Positions 56,774 to 63,730 of a stretch of 64,000 nt of DNA are shown here, in pieces. The notes under the pieces were generated by a model, which ran no database searches, had not been told where the DNA came from, and was given only the letters and a program-made list of their open reading frames with translations. The position numbers and the translations under genes are program-made. This DNA is from a virus. The first letter of the stretch is position 1. The number at the start of each line of letters is the position of its first letter. The stretch is taken from IMG/VR virus record IMGVR_UViG_3300020452_000548, positions 16,545 through 80,544 of that record; one strand, written 5' to 3'.

Positions 56774-57333
56774 CGAACCACCTCACTTGCATCTCCATCA
56801 GGCCACTCACCAGAAGCACCTATCATCACTACTTCTTCATCAGTATAGACAGCTTCAGTATGTCTGCATGAAGCATCATTGTTAGGATTGTAGTTAGAAC
56901 AACCCATGAATGAACCCTTGCGACCCCACCTGCATCTAAGCATACCACCACTACATTTGGGGCATGGGTACTGAGCTTGCCATCTGTAATTCCAAGGTTC
57001 GTTGAGAACACGCTCGTATCTATCTAACACATTAGCTCTCCAACCTTTGACTCTATGCACACGCTTGAGTGCCTTCATCCAAGGATAACCTTCTGGATCA
57101 ACTAACACTACTCGAATAGCATCAGCACCTGCATCCCTACCTACGCCTTTGCGTGATATACTGGAATAGATGCGTATCTTGCATCCCGGTGCATAACCAC
57201 TATTCATCGGAAGCTCATACACTTCTTCACCACATACATGGCCTATTTCTTCATAGTCCAGTCGTCTAAACATTTGAGCATCTACTATGAAATCCTCAAA
57301 CTCATCTTTCGTTATTTCCACATACTTAGCCAT
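56770..57333 (-). CDS. Protein with topoisomerase-type zinc finger
   Basis: ATG 57333 (MAKYVEITKDEF) is preferred, preceded by GAGGCGAGATTG. In 187 residues, the N-terminal part has FRRLDYEEIGHVCGEEV and RIYSSISRKGVGRD, and the C-terminal finger reads PCPKCSGGMLRCRWGRKGSF then CSNYNP and CRH, the C4 zinc finger of DNA topoisomerase I tails. A DNA-binding accessory role is inferred; it lacks the topoisomerase core. Confidence 0.55.
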   Translation of the reverse strand: MAKYVEITKDEFEDFIVDAQMFRRLDYEEIGHVCGEEVYELPMNSGYAPGCKIRIYSSISRKGVGRDAGADAIRVVLVDPEGYPWMKALKRVHRVKGWRANVLDRYERVLNEPWNYRWQAQYPCPKCSGGMLRCRWGRKGSFMGCSNYNPNNDASCRHTEAVYTDEEVVMIGASGEWPDGDASEVVR

Positions 57334-57388
57334 CAATCTCGCCTCTTACTATCATACTCATCATCTCTTCATCGTCATAACATTCTAT

Positions 57389-57398
57389 TCTTAACATC
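57389..57398 (-). promoter_or_regulatory. AGATGTTAAG motif
   Basis: Covers the last codons of the 85-residue gene and the 57-base gap before the topoisomerase-finger gene. Fourth copy of the same decamer. Confidence 0.45.
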
Positions 57399-57648
57399 TT
57401 ACCCACTTCCTACCACATTGACCGCAAAAGCTGTCCTCTTTCATAGGACTACCATGCAACAATCTATCACAAGATCGGCAGACATGACTACCGTTCTCTC
57501 TAATGAGAATGTCATCGTGTCTGCATAGGTCAAACTGGTCACAGGAGCTACATCTCGGCTCAACATCTCCCCATGCTGAATCCTCATCATCTGCTACACC
57601 ATCTATGTCTAATGCAGCTTTGACCCATGCAGGTATCTCATCGCTCAA
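57391..57648 (-). CDS. 85-residue protein with several CxxC pairs
   Basis: TTG 57648 is the likely start (MSDEIPAWVKAALDID) with GGGGGATGA upstream; no ATG precedes it. Cys pairs CSSC, CRSC and CGQC (plus single Cys) suggest two zinc ribbons. N-terminal half acidic. Ends WVRC, overlapping the TTAAG motif. Unknown function. Confidence 0.5.
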   Translation of the reverse strand: MSDEIPAWVKAALDIDGVADDEDSAWGDVEPRCSSCDQFDLCRHDDILIRENGSHVCRSCDRLLHGSPMKEDSFCGQCGRKWVRC

Positions 57649-57650
57649 GC

Positions 57651-57779
57651 TCAGTCATCCCCCTTCTTTGTTGGATTACCAAACTTCCATTCAATATCTG
57701 GATCACAAAAGATGCAACAAGTCGCATCTCTCGGTCTATCATAGCGATTACCACACTCACATATTCTGAATACACCCAT
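57651..57779 (-). CDS. 42-residue zinc-ribbon ORF
   Basis: MGVFRICECGNRYDRPRD, then TCCIFCDPDIEW: CxC and CxxC pairs. It begins right after the helicase stop, and the helicase's last codons (GGAGGAAG) are its ribosome site. Confidence 0.6.
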   Translation of the reverse strand: MGVFRICECGNRYDRPRDATCCIFCDPDIEWKFGNPTKKGDD

Positions 57780-59996
57780 TCACTCTTCCTCCTGATTACC
57801 ATCCCATGCAGACTGGTAGCTATCCCATGTAGGATACCTATCAGCTAACGCAGGGTCACAAGTCACATAGACCACTCTATCAATTGCTCTTGTTACTGCA
57901 ACATAGCAAGCATTTAGCTCTTGGATGACTTCTGGTGCATCTTTCATACAATGGTCGAGCATGAATGTGGATTGCAGACCATCCTCAATGACCTTATCAA
58001 TCACAATGAAAGCAACAGGGCCTTGCGCCCCTTTAGTGCGATGAACGGATGCGAACCTGATTGTATCGTCATGACCAGTCCTCCCCTCAGTAGTACCGCA
58101 TAGACTGGTAAGCCAACCCTCAAAGCCCCTAATTGTAGGTGTTTCAACCCTGTCTATGTATCCATGCAGAATCTCAGCAGTAGCTTCAGCCTTATCTCTA
58201 AGGTCGCAGTATCTTTGCTCTCTCTTTGCAGCTTGAAGGTCGCCACCACATCTTCTCTCAGCAGCCTCAAGGTTTGAATCAAGGAAGCTTGAGAGCCTGT
58301 CCTCAACAACATCATGATTGAGGATGTGAGATATATCACGATCATACATTAGGTCAAACCCAACCCATGCACCACGATGCTTCTTAGCTCCCCTAAAGAT
58401 GCCCATGACCATCTTATCAATACCAGAATTGCCTCCCGGTAGTGTAATGCTTTTCTCACCGTCTATGAGCGTTCTCAAAGCGAGCTTAGCTAATGGTGCG
58501 TTGATTCTGCAAGTCACTAAGTCGCCATGCTGAGCAGCGTATGGTAGTAGGTGTGCGGGCATCATTACTGCCTTCTGCCCCTCTCTCCAATCGCCTTCTG
58601 GTGTCCTGTGAGCTGAGTAATCACCCATGCCTGATTCCAATAGCTTCTCTTCAGTATATCCCTTCATCAATGCTACATCCATGTTGGACTTCATGAAGCG
58701 ATGAACATCTTGCTCAACATTCATACTGTTTCTCCAACAGATAGTCATGGGCATCTCTATGCAATCGTATGTCTGAACAAGCTTGCGTGTTGCAGCTGAG
58801 TCAGCGTGATTGAATAGATACAGGCTTTGGCGAATATCACCAACAATGACTATGTTAGTGTCCTCATTGACGAAGCAATTTAGGAAGCGACCCTGCAATA
58901 CTGAGAAGTCCTGTACCTCATCAACAATGAGCAGGTTGATTCTCTTACCATATCGTAGGTTTAGAGCTACTGGCGCATAGATGTGGTCTTGGAAGGCCAC
59001 AGGCACTTTCTCTCCCCCGAAGCTCATACCAAGAGCATTGAATACATTCTGACCGTCAGACTGGGTAAGGAGCTGACGAATACTGACTAATGATCTTCTG
59101 TTGTAGTATCCTGTAACTGAGTTAGGCACTACGCAATCAGCAGTAGCCGTTCTGCGATAGTTAGACCACCCATAGCCCTCAGCACCCATGATTGGATTGA
59201 GGCACTTCATACCATCAGCGATAACAGACACAACAGCATCTGCATACTCTAGCTCTCCCAACAGGGCCTTAGTGAATACAATATCATCATCACGACCATA
59301 CCTACCTGATAGTAGCTCTACGACTTCAAGAGCAGGTTCTTCGGCATCAATCATCACGCCACCCGCCATACAAGCAGTAACGCCCTTCTCTATGCCTCTT
59401 GCACCCGCCATCCAACCTGCTATCTCATTCTTGATAGTGTCATGACCCTGTGTAGCATTGTATAGCCTATTCTTCAAATCAGGAGTCATTGATAGCTGGA
59501 TTCTGCTGAGGTTGCGATACTTGTTCCCATCACGATCATCAATAGGAGTCATGCCGTTGCTCTTGATGTAATCAAATATCATTGAGCGACCACCTGCATT
59601 GGCGGTGTTGCTTCTGCCTAGCTGAGTAAAACCAGTAAGACCGGATGCCTTTAGTGAATTACCTACCTCTAACAAAGCTTCAGCGATGTGCTTGTTGAAG
59701 GCAGTAGCTACAACTGGCTGATTGCCGTAGCCCAAGTTAGACCATAGTTTCATGATACATTCAACAGTAGTGGTCTTTCCAGAACCCGCTACTGCCGAGA
59801 TAGAGAGCTTGAGAGGATTAGCGGGCTTGACCGCAGTTAGTGGGTCATCACCTGCAAATCCTTGTTGAGCGAAATTGAGTATGTCTGCTTGCTCGTCTGA
59901 ATGAGGGAAGCCATCTCGATTGGTGGTTGGAACACAGCTAAGTAACGATGTGTTCCCGGTAGCAGAAGCTCCGCCAATATCATTGAACCCACTCAT
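57780..59996 (-). CDS. UvrD/Rep-like superfamily 1 DNA helicase
   Basis: The 738-residue protein has Walker A AGSGKTT at 70-76, AFNKHIAEAL (motif Ia), LLIVDEVQDFSVLQGRF (motif II), IVIVGDIRQSLYLFN (motif III), FASVHRTKGAQGPVAFIV (motif V) and ELNACYVAVTRAIDRVVYV (motif VI). The middle has an insert with a CRINAPLA-type strand. It unwinds DNA 3'-5' in most relatives and can work in replication restart or repair. The start overlaps the upstream gene by ATGA. Confidence 0.8.
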   Translation of the reverse strand: MSGFNDIGGASATGNTSLLSCVPTTNRDGFPHSDEQADILNFAQQGFAGDDPLTAVKPANPLKLSISAVAGSGKTTTVECIMKLWSNLGYGNQPVVATAFNKHIAEALLEVGNSLKASGLTGFTQLGRSNTANAGGRSMIFDYIKSNGMTPIDDRDGNKYRNLSRIQLSMTPDLKNRLYNATQGHDTIKNEIAGWMAGARGIEKGVTACMAGGVMIDAEEPALEVVELLSGRYGRDDDIVFTKALLGELEYADAVVSVIADGMKCLNPIMGAEGYGWSNYRRTATADCVVPNSVTGYYNRRSLVSIRQLLTQSDGQNVFNALGMSFGGEKVPVAFQDHIYAPVALNLRYGKRINLLIVDEVQDFSVLQGRFLNCFVNEDTNIVIVGDIRQSLYLFNHADSAATRKLVQTYDCIEMPMTICWRNSMNVEQDVHRFMKSNMDVALMKGYTEEKLLESGMGDYSAHRTPEGDWREGQKAVMMPAHLLPYAAQHGDLVTCRINAPLAKLALRTLIDGEKSITLPGGNSGIDKMVMGIFRGAKKHRGAWVGFDLMYDRDISHILNHDVVEDRLSSFLDSNLEAAERRCGGDLQAAKREQRYCDLRDKAEATAEILHGYIDRVETPTIRGFEGWLTSLCGTTEGRTGHDDTIRFASVHRTKGAQGPVAFIVIDKVIEDGLQSTFMLDHCMKDAPEVIQELNACYVAVTRAIDRVVYVTCDPALADRYPTWDSYQSAWDGNQEEE

Positions 59997-60847
59997 TGAG
60001 CCACCTCCACTTTCTTAACTGATACGAAGTGCTTGATGTGTTGTAGTATATCATCCACCAGCTCGTCAGAAGTCATAGTGCCGTTAGCTATCTCAGTAGC
60101 ACGGATGATCGCGTCAGATGCGTTAGCAATCTCTCTCTTAGCTCTTGAGCGTGAATCCCATACTGCCCTGATTCCTTCGGGCGTAAGCAATTCCTCATGC
60201 GTGTATGTAGAGGTTGCAGGTGATACACAATTCCTAACTTCGGACTTGTATTCACCGAACAACCAACCCATGATGCAACCACGACTGACTGAAGCTTGGA
60301 ATGGCTTCTTGCTGTTGCCGTTCTTGTTGAATATGGATGTAATGATGTGGCGACCATCGCCAACCTGATTCCCTCTCTTGGCGAATCTGTGAGCGAATCC
60401 CTTGTTGCCGTAGTAGGTGATGCCGTCTGTTCTAACAGCTGCACATATGATGTTGTATCCACCTATGCTACTTGCATATCCGATTGCCTTGTCTGTGTGG
60501 ATTTCACTAATGAGTATAGGCTCGTTTGAGAAGTATTTCTGTGCTGACTCTTCGCCATGCTTCTCGCTCCAGTCTGCGTAGTTTAGCCTATCCTTCTTGG
60601 TGTTCTCAAATCTGCCTACGAGCATTGTCTTGCCGATGGTGTAGGTGTGTCCGGCTAATACTGCTGCCGATAGATCGTAGTCTGCGTGAATGCAAGCGTG
60701 GTGGTAATCCACGATTACTGGGTCAGTAACTACATACTGGAAGGTGATTCTCTCACCAAACCTTTGAGCTGACCGAGCTTCTGCTTTGGCCTCTCGAAGG
60801 GCGTTCCTTATTGTGTCCGTCATTGTTGGTTTGCTGTGTCCTATCAT
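59993..60847 (-). CDS. Unknown protein, first gene of the minus-strand block
   Basis: The 284-residue protein starts at ATG 60847; ATG 60823 (MTDTIRNALREAKAEARSAQ) is an alternative. It lies next to the gene-free region and is preceded by a TATAGTGT-type box. It has EILISEIHTDKAIGYASSIG-like and GYNIICAAVRTDG strands, GDGRHIITSIFNKNG and a helical C-terminus. Co-operonic with the helicase. Family not recognised; position suggests an early replication or regulatory protein. Confidence 0.55.
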   Translation of the reverse strand: MIGHSKPTMTDTIRNALREAKAEARSAQRFGERITFQYVVTDPVIVDYHHACIHADYDLSAAVLAGHTYTIGKTMLVGRFENTKKDRLNYADWSEKHGEESAQKYFSNEPILISEIHTDKAIGYASSIGGYNIICAAVRTDGITYYGNKGFAHRFAKRGNQVGDGRHIITSIFNKNGNSKKPFQASVSRGCIMGWLFGEYKSEVRNCVSPATSTYTHEELLTPEGIRAVWDSRSRAKREIANASDAIIRATEIANGTMTSDELVDDILQHIKHFVSVKKVEVAQ

Positions 60848-60895
60848 AATATCACTCTCAGCCTCTCATAGAGGCACAACCTTTCGGGGGCTACC

Positions 60896-60904
60896 ACACT
60901 ATAT
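60896..60904 (-). promoter_or_regulatory. ATATAGTGT box, candidate early promoter
   Basis: On the minus strand TAGTATTGATATAGTGTGG is followed by TAGCCCCC, ~50 bases before ATG 60847. It matches the box before the winged-helix gene at 53680. A second ATTATAGTGG copy lies ~20 bases further upstream. Confidence 0.45.
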
Positions 60905-61209
60905 CAATACTACCACTATAATGTAGGTCTAATGCCTCTAAACGCACTATTCTGCGGTCATCAGCTCACGACAGATTTAGCTATGGTTCGGGGCTTCATC
61001 AGACACCTTCCCCACCATAGACACTACCCATAGGGGGTATAACATACATAGTATGTAATATACCTTGTATTGTATAGTATAATGTGTCTGTCTAAAGTGT
61101 CATTAGTGTCTTGTATTGCTCGCAGTAAGCCCTTTTGTTATAGGACACCTTAGACAACTTGTCTAACGACACCTCACCTTATACCACACACACTAGCGCC
61201 TTGGCTCGG

Positions 61210-61252
61210 CATTGGGTAATGGGGGGCGAAAAATGCGTTGCATTACCCAATG
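61210..61252 (+). repeat. 12-base inverted repeat CATTGGGTAATG / CATTACCCAATG
   Basis: Perfect 12-base arms separated by 19 bases in the gene-free region. A third copy of the second arm occurs at 61487-61498. Confidence 0.6.
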
Positions 61253-61420
61253 TGGGGCTGAGCAACGGTGCATTGGGGGGTGAATCGGGGTCGAGAGGGG
61301 GGTTCGCTGAGCCTATTGCCCAATGACTGGCCTATTGCAGGGCTGAGCTAGGCGGATCGGGCTGAAGCTGAGCCGAAAACAGGGCCAAAAGCCCGCAGAA
61401 CGGGCGAAACTGGGGGTGTG

Positions 61421-61439
61421 GCCGAGCCTTTAGCTCGGC
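61421..61439 (+). repeat. Perfect hairpin GCCGAGC / GCTCGGC
   Basis: 7-base arms with a 5-base loop. Neighbouring hairpin GCCCG-CAGAA-CGGGC at 61391-61405. Both lie in the GC-rich half of the gene-free region. Confidence 0.5.
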
Positions 61440-61578
61440 ATTCCCTAATGTGGGGGGTTAAGTCGCATTGAATGGGGGCTAAGCCCCATTACCCAATGCA
61501 ATACAACCCCCATTGACCAATGCAAGGCCATTGAATGGGGCTGAGCTGGGGGCTGAGCCATTGGCTTAGGCATCGAGA

Positions 61579-61609
61579 TTTTTTTTTTTTGGCGGGGCTA
61601 CGCCCCGCC
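61579..61609 (+). repeat. T12 tract followed by hairpin GGCGGGGC-TAC-GCCCCGCC
   Basis: The T-run precedes the 8-base hairpin on the plus strand, and the opposite strand has the hairpin followed by As. Neither order makes a classical intrinsic terminator. Might be an archaeal T-tract stop or part of the origin. Confidence 0.4.
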
Positions 61610-61735
61610 TAACCGCATACGCTCGGCGGAACAAAATACGGTTTTTTTCTGTCAATACTGACAGCTTCTGCCCTTTCAATGCCTATTTTTGCCCGCAGAA
61701 TGTTTTTTTGATGAATTGCTGTCGGGATTGACAGC

Positions 61736-61855
61736 ATGAGTGAGAAGTGGTATTTGGAACACATGGGGGTCATGGCTTTTTGGCGAACCGTGATCGGTTT
61801 GATGAACCTAACTCTCACAGGGATAGTAGCTCTCAAGATTTTTGGCGTGATTTGA
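61736..61855 (+). CDS. 39-residue small membrane protein
   Basis: ATG 61736 opens MSEKWYLEHMGVMAFWRTVI, followed by a hydrophobic segment (GLMNLTLTGIVALKIFGVI) predicted to cross the membrane once. It overlaps a CTGTC palindrome at its start. Function unknown. The longer alternative frame reading through to 62472 is not supported. Confidence 0.5.
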   Translation: MSEKWYLEHMGVMAFWRTVIGLMNLTLTGIVALKIFGVI

Positions 61856-61890
61856 GAATGCTCAAATACGATTGCAGAAAAGGTGTAGTC

Positions 61891-62472
61891 ATGTCGGATA
61901 GCTTCGAGAGAGCTTGGCGTATCGTCAAAGCGTTGCCGGAACAGCAAGCAGTAAGCCGAAGAGGAGCTGAGAAGTTTATGTTCGCAGATTTAGCTGAAGG
62001 TTCTGGGCCATACATGGGTCATGGCTTTGAGTCTGAAGGCACTATTCACCCCGCAATCTTGGGTATGATGGCTCGAAGGGAGAAGGCTCGCCACGATGAG
62101 TCTGTTGAGAGGAACAGGTCTGAGCCTAATGAACAGCTAAGGCGGATACTCACAAAACCAAAATCAGTAGAGCAGATATTAGAAGATGGTGATATGGATA
62201 TGAATATAGAGGCTAACCGTGAATCTCAGAATCGTAGAGATTTTTCAAGCTGGAACAGGGGGCAAAGGTATAATGAAATGAAACCGACACCCCTTGAAGA
62301 ACAAGAACCGGGTAAATTGATGGGTCGCAACGAATATCCTGAGAGCTTTGATACGGGATGGGCAGACAAGGTTCATCCCGGTTCTGGTGAGTTTGATCGC
62401 CATGAGATGAGCGATGGGCAAAGTCCACATTGGATGAGCCATCGAACAAGTGAAGAAAAGGCTCGTCAATGA
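61891..62472 (+). CDS. F-x-x-A-W-x-x-x-K motif protein, unknown body
   Basis: Start set at ATG 61891 (MSDSFERAWRIVKALPEQ) with AAAAGGTGTAG upstream. The 193 residues continue with a charged, low-complexity body (MARREKARHDESVERNRSEP ... RRILTKPKSVEQIL) and end DGQSPHWMSHRTSEEKARQ. No domain recognised. Shares the N-terminal motif with five other plus-strand proteins. Confidence 0.6.
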   Translation: MSDSFERAWRIVKALPEQQAVSRRGAEKFMFADLAEGSGPYMGHGFESEGTIHPAILGMMARREKARHDESVERNRSEPNEQLRRILTKPKSVEQILEDGDMDMNIEANRESQNRRDFSSWNRGQRYNEMKPTPLEEQEPGKLMGRNEYPESFDTGWADKVHPGSGEFDRHEMSDGQSPHWMSHRTSEEKARQ

Positions 62473-62509
62473 TAAACGGTTAAAATCCATTGACTGTTGT
62501 TGTTCAATC

Positions 62510-63022
62510 ATGACGGCAGATGCGTTCTCAAAGGCTTGGATCTTGGCTAAAGGCGAAGAAAAGAGCATGGCCTATATGGATAAGGGCAAAAAGCGTGGTC
62601 TTTGGGATAATGTTCATGCTAAGAGGAAAAGAGGCGAGAAGGCAGCTAAACCCGGAGATAAGGACTACCCTGATAAGAAAAACTGGGATAAGCTGACTAA
62701 CAAGAGCTATGAGTGCGATTGTAATGCTTGCGTGACTATTCACAACATCTTGGAGAAGAAAGAGAAAGACGACAAACCATTTCACGGGTACAACCCTAAC
62801 AAGCACAGTCGCAAAGGTGGGCTGAATGCGAAGGGTCGTGCAAAGGCAAAGAAGGAAGAGGGTGCTAACCTCAAACCACCCGTTACCGAGAAGAATCCTA
62901 CCGGGAAGAGAAAAGCTCGAAAGAAATCATTCTGCGCTCGTATGGGTGGTGTCAAAGGGCCTACCAGTAAAGAAGGTAAGAAAACACCGAAAGGTGCAGC
63001 TCTTGACAGGTGGAATTGTTGA
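62510..63022 (+). CDS. DUF6321-like basic protein with shared N-terminal motif
   Basis: Start set at ATG 62510 (MTADAFSKAWILAKGEE). 170 residues, very basic. The C-terminus (SRKGGLNAKGRAKAKKEEG ... VTEKNPTGKRKARKKSFCAR ... MGGVKGP ... ALDRWNC) strongly matches a family I know as DUF6321, widespread in marine phages and of unknown function. A CxCxxC cluster (ECDCNAC) lies at ~70. Stop-start overlap with the next gene. Confidence 0.65.
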   Translation: MTADAFSKAWILAKGEEKSMAYMDKGKKRGLWDNVHAKRKRGEKAAKPGDKDYPDKKNWDKLTNKSYECDCNACVTIHNILEKKEKDDKPFHGYNPNKHSRKGGLNAKGRAKAKKEEGANLKPPVTEKNPTGKRKARKKSFCARMGGVKGPTSKEGKKTPKGAALDRWNC

Positions 63023-63681
63023 TGAGTGATGGGTGCTGTTGCGGGGCAACCAAGTCAAACCCCTGCGTCTGCATGAAGAAAGGCATCACTAAATGTTCCA
63101 AGTCAGAACCCAAGTGTCCTTGCTACGCAGAAAAAGACAAGAAATCATTTGAGAAGGCTTGGTCTGTTGTAAAGGAAGATAGCAGACCACCTACGCCTCT
63201 TGAAGCGATGCAATCAAGATACCTGCATTTTCCTAATGAGGTAATGAATTGTCGAAAACTTGCAGCGGAACATGGGGGAGAACCTTGTGTATTGTGTGGT
63301 GGTAATGGTGATTGGTGTTGGAATGCAGGTTTGAATGTCAATGAGGATGGTTCTTTGGATTATTCTATGATGCAAGGCTATGATGAGAAAGGCAGACCTT
63401 TGAAAAAGAGCGACTTTTTGGTGAAGATGCCTCGAACACTTGAGCATCTGAAGCTGTATGAATCAGGCAAATGCCCATCATGCGAGGGTACAGGTCAGCA
63501 ACTGGTGACGATTGGTTCAGGAGATACATCCCAGTCGCAAACATTTGAGGAAGCGAAAGAGATGGCGATGAGAGATGTAGAGTATATGATGATGGAATGT
63601 GCTGCTTGTGGCGGAACAGGCGTTCCAGATGATGAAATCTGGGGCGATGAAGGTATAATGGAATACGAGGATTACGAATAA
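63022..63681 (+). CDS. DnaJ-type zinc-finger protein with internal shared motif
   Basis: Start at ATG 63022 (MSDGCCCGATKS). In 219 residues, an N-terminal Cys cluster (CVCMKKGITKCSKSEPKCPC) is followed by KSFEKAWSVVKE, the shared motif moved inward. Three CxxCxGxG-type elements follow (CVLCGGNGDW, CPSCEGTGQQ, CAACGGTGVP), as in the DnaJ zinc domain. It ends in an acidic tail (DEGIMEYEDYE). No J-domain HPD is present. May bind unfolded protein or DNA. Confidence 0.6.
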   Translation: MSDGCCCGATKSNPCVCMKKGITKCSKSEPKCPCYAEKDKKSFEKAWSVVKEDSRPPTPLEAMQSRYLHFPNEVMNCRKLAAEHGGEPCVLCGGNGDWCWNAGLNVNEDGSLDYSMMQGYDEKGRPLKKSDFLVKMPRTLEHLKLYESGKCPSCEGTGQQLVTIGSGDTSQSQTFEEAKEMAMRDVEYMMMECAACGGTGVPDDEIWGDEGIMEYEDYE

Positions 63682-63700
63682 CGCCTTGTTTAGAGAGCTG

Positions 63701-63717
63701 TTAAGAACGATTGTCCT
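63701..63717 (+). promoter_or_regulatory. Second copy of TTAAGAACGATTGTCCT
   Basis: Identical to 7937-7953 and 30 bases before ATG 63731, in the 49-base gap after the zinc-finger gene. Confidence 0.5.
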
Positions 63718-63730
63718 CTTAGGTTGAACG

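Larger units (their letters stand above)
60848..61735 (+). other. Gene-free region with repeats and hairpins, candidate replication origin
   Basis: No credible ORF. Left part (60848-61200) is AT-rich with GTATAATGTG-like tracts and TGTCTAA iterons: TGTCTAAAGTGTC at 61089-61101, its near-perfect inverse GACACCTTAGACA at 61144-61156, and TGTCTAA again at 61160-61166. Right part (61200-61610) is GC-rich with several hairpins and three CATTACCCAATG-type elements: an inverted pair at 61210-61221/61241-61252 and a third at 61487-61498. It lies between divergent transcription units, the usual place for an origin or a control region. A structured RNA is an alternative. Confidence 0.5.

Noticed and set aside
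61579-61609. T-run with GC hairpin as an intrinsic terminator
   Set aside because: The T-run precedes the hairpin on the plus strand and would be an A-run after it on the minus strand, so it does not have terminator order in either direction.
61747-61890. Longer reading frame upstream of the tagged gene at 61891, starting near 61747
   Set aside because: The extension lacks a ribosome site, lies out of frame with the small membrane protein, and the internal ATG at 61891 has AGGTG upstream and the conserved motif directly after it.
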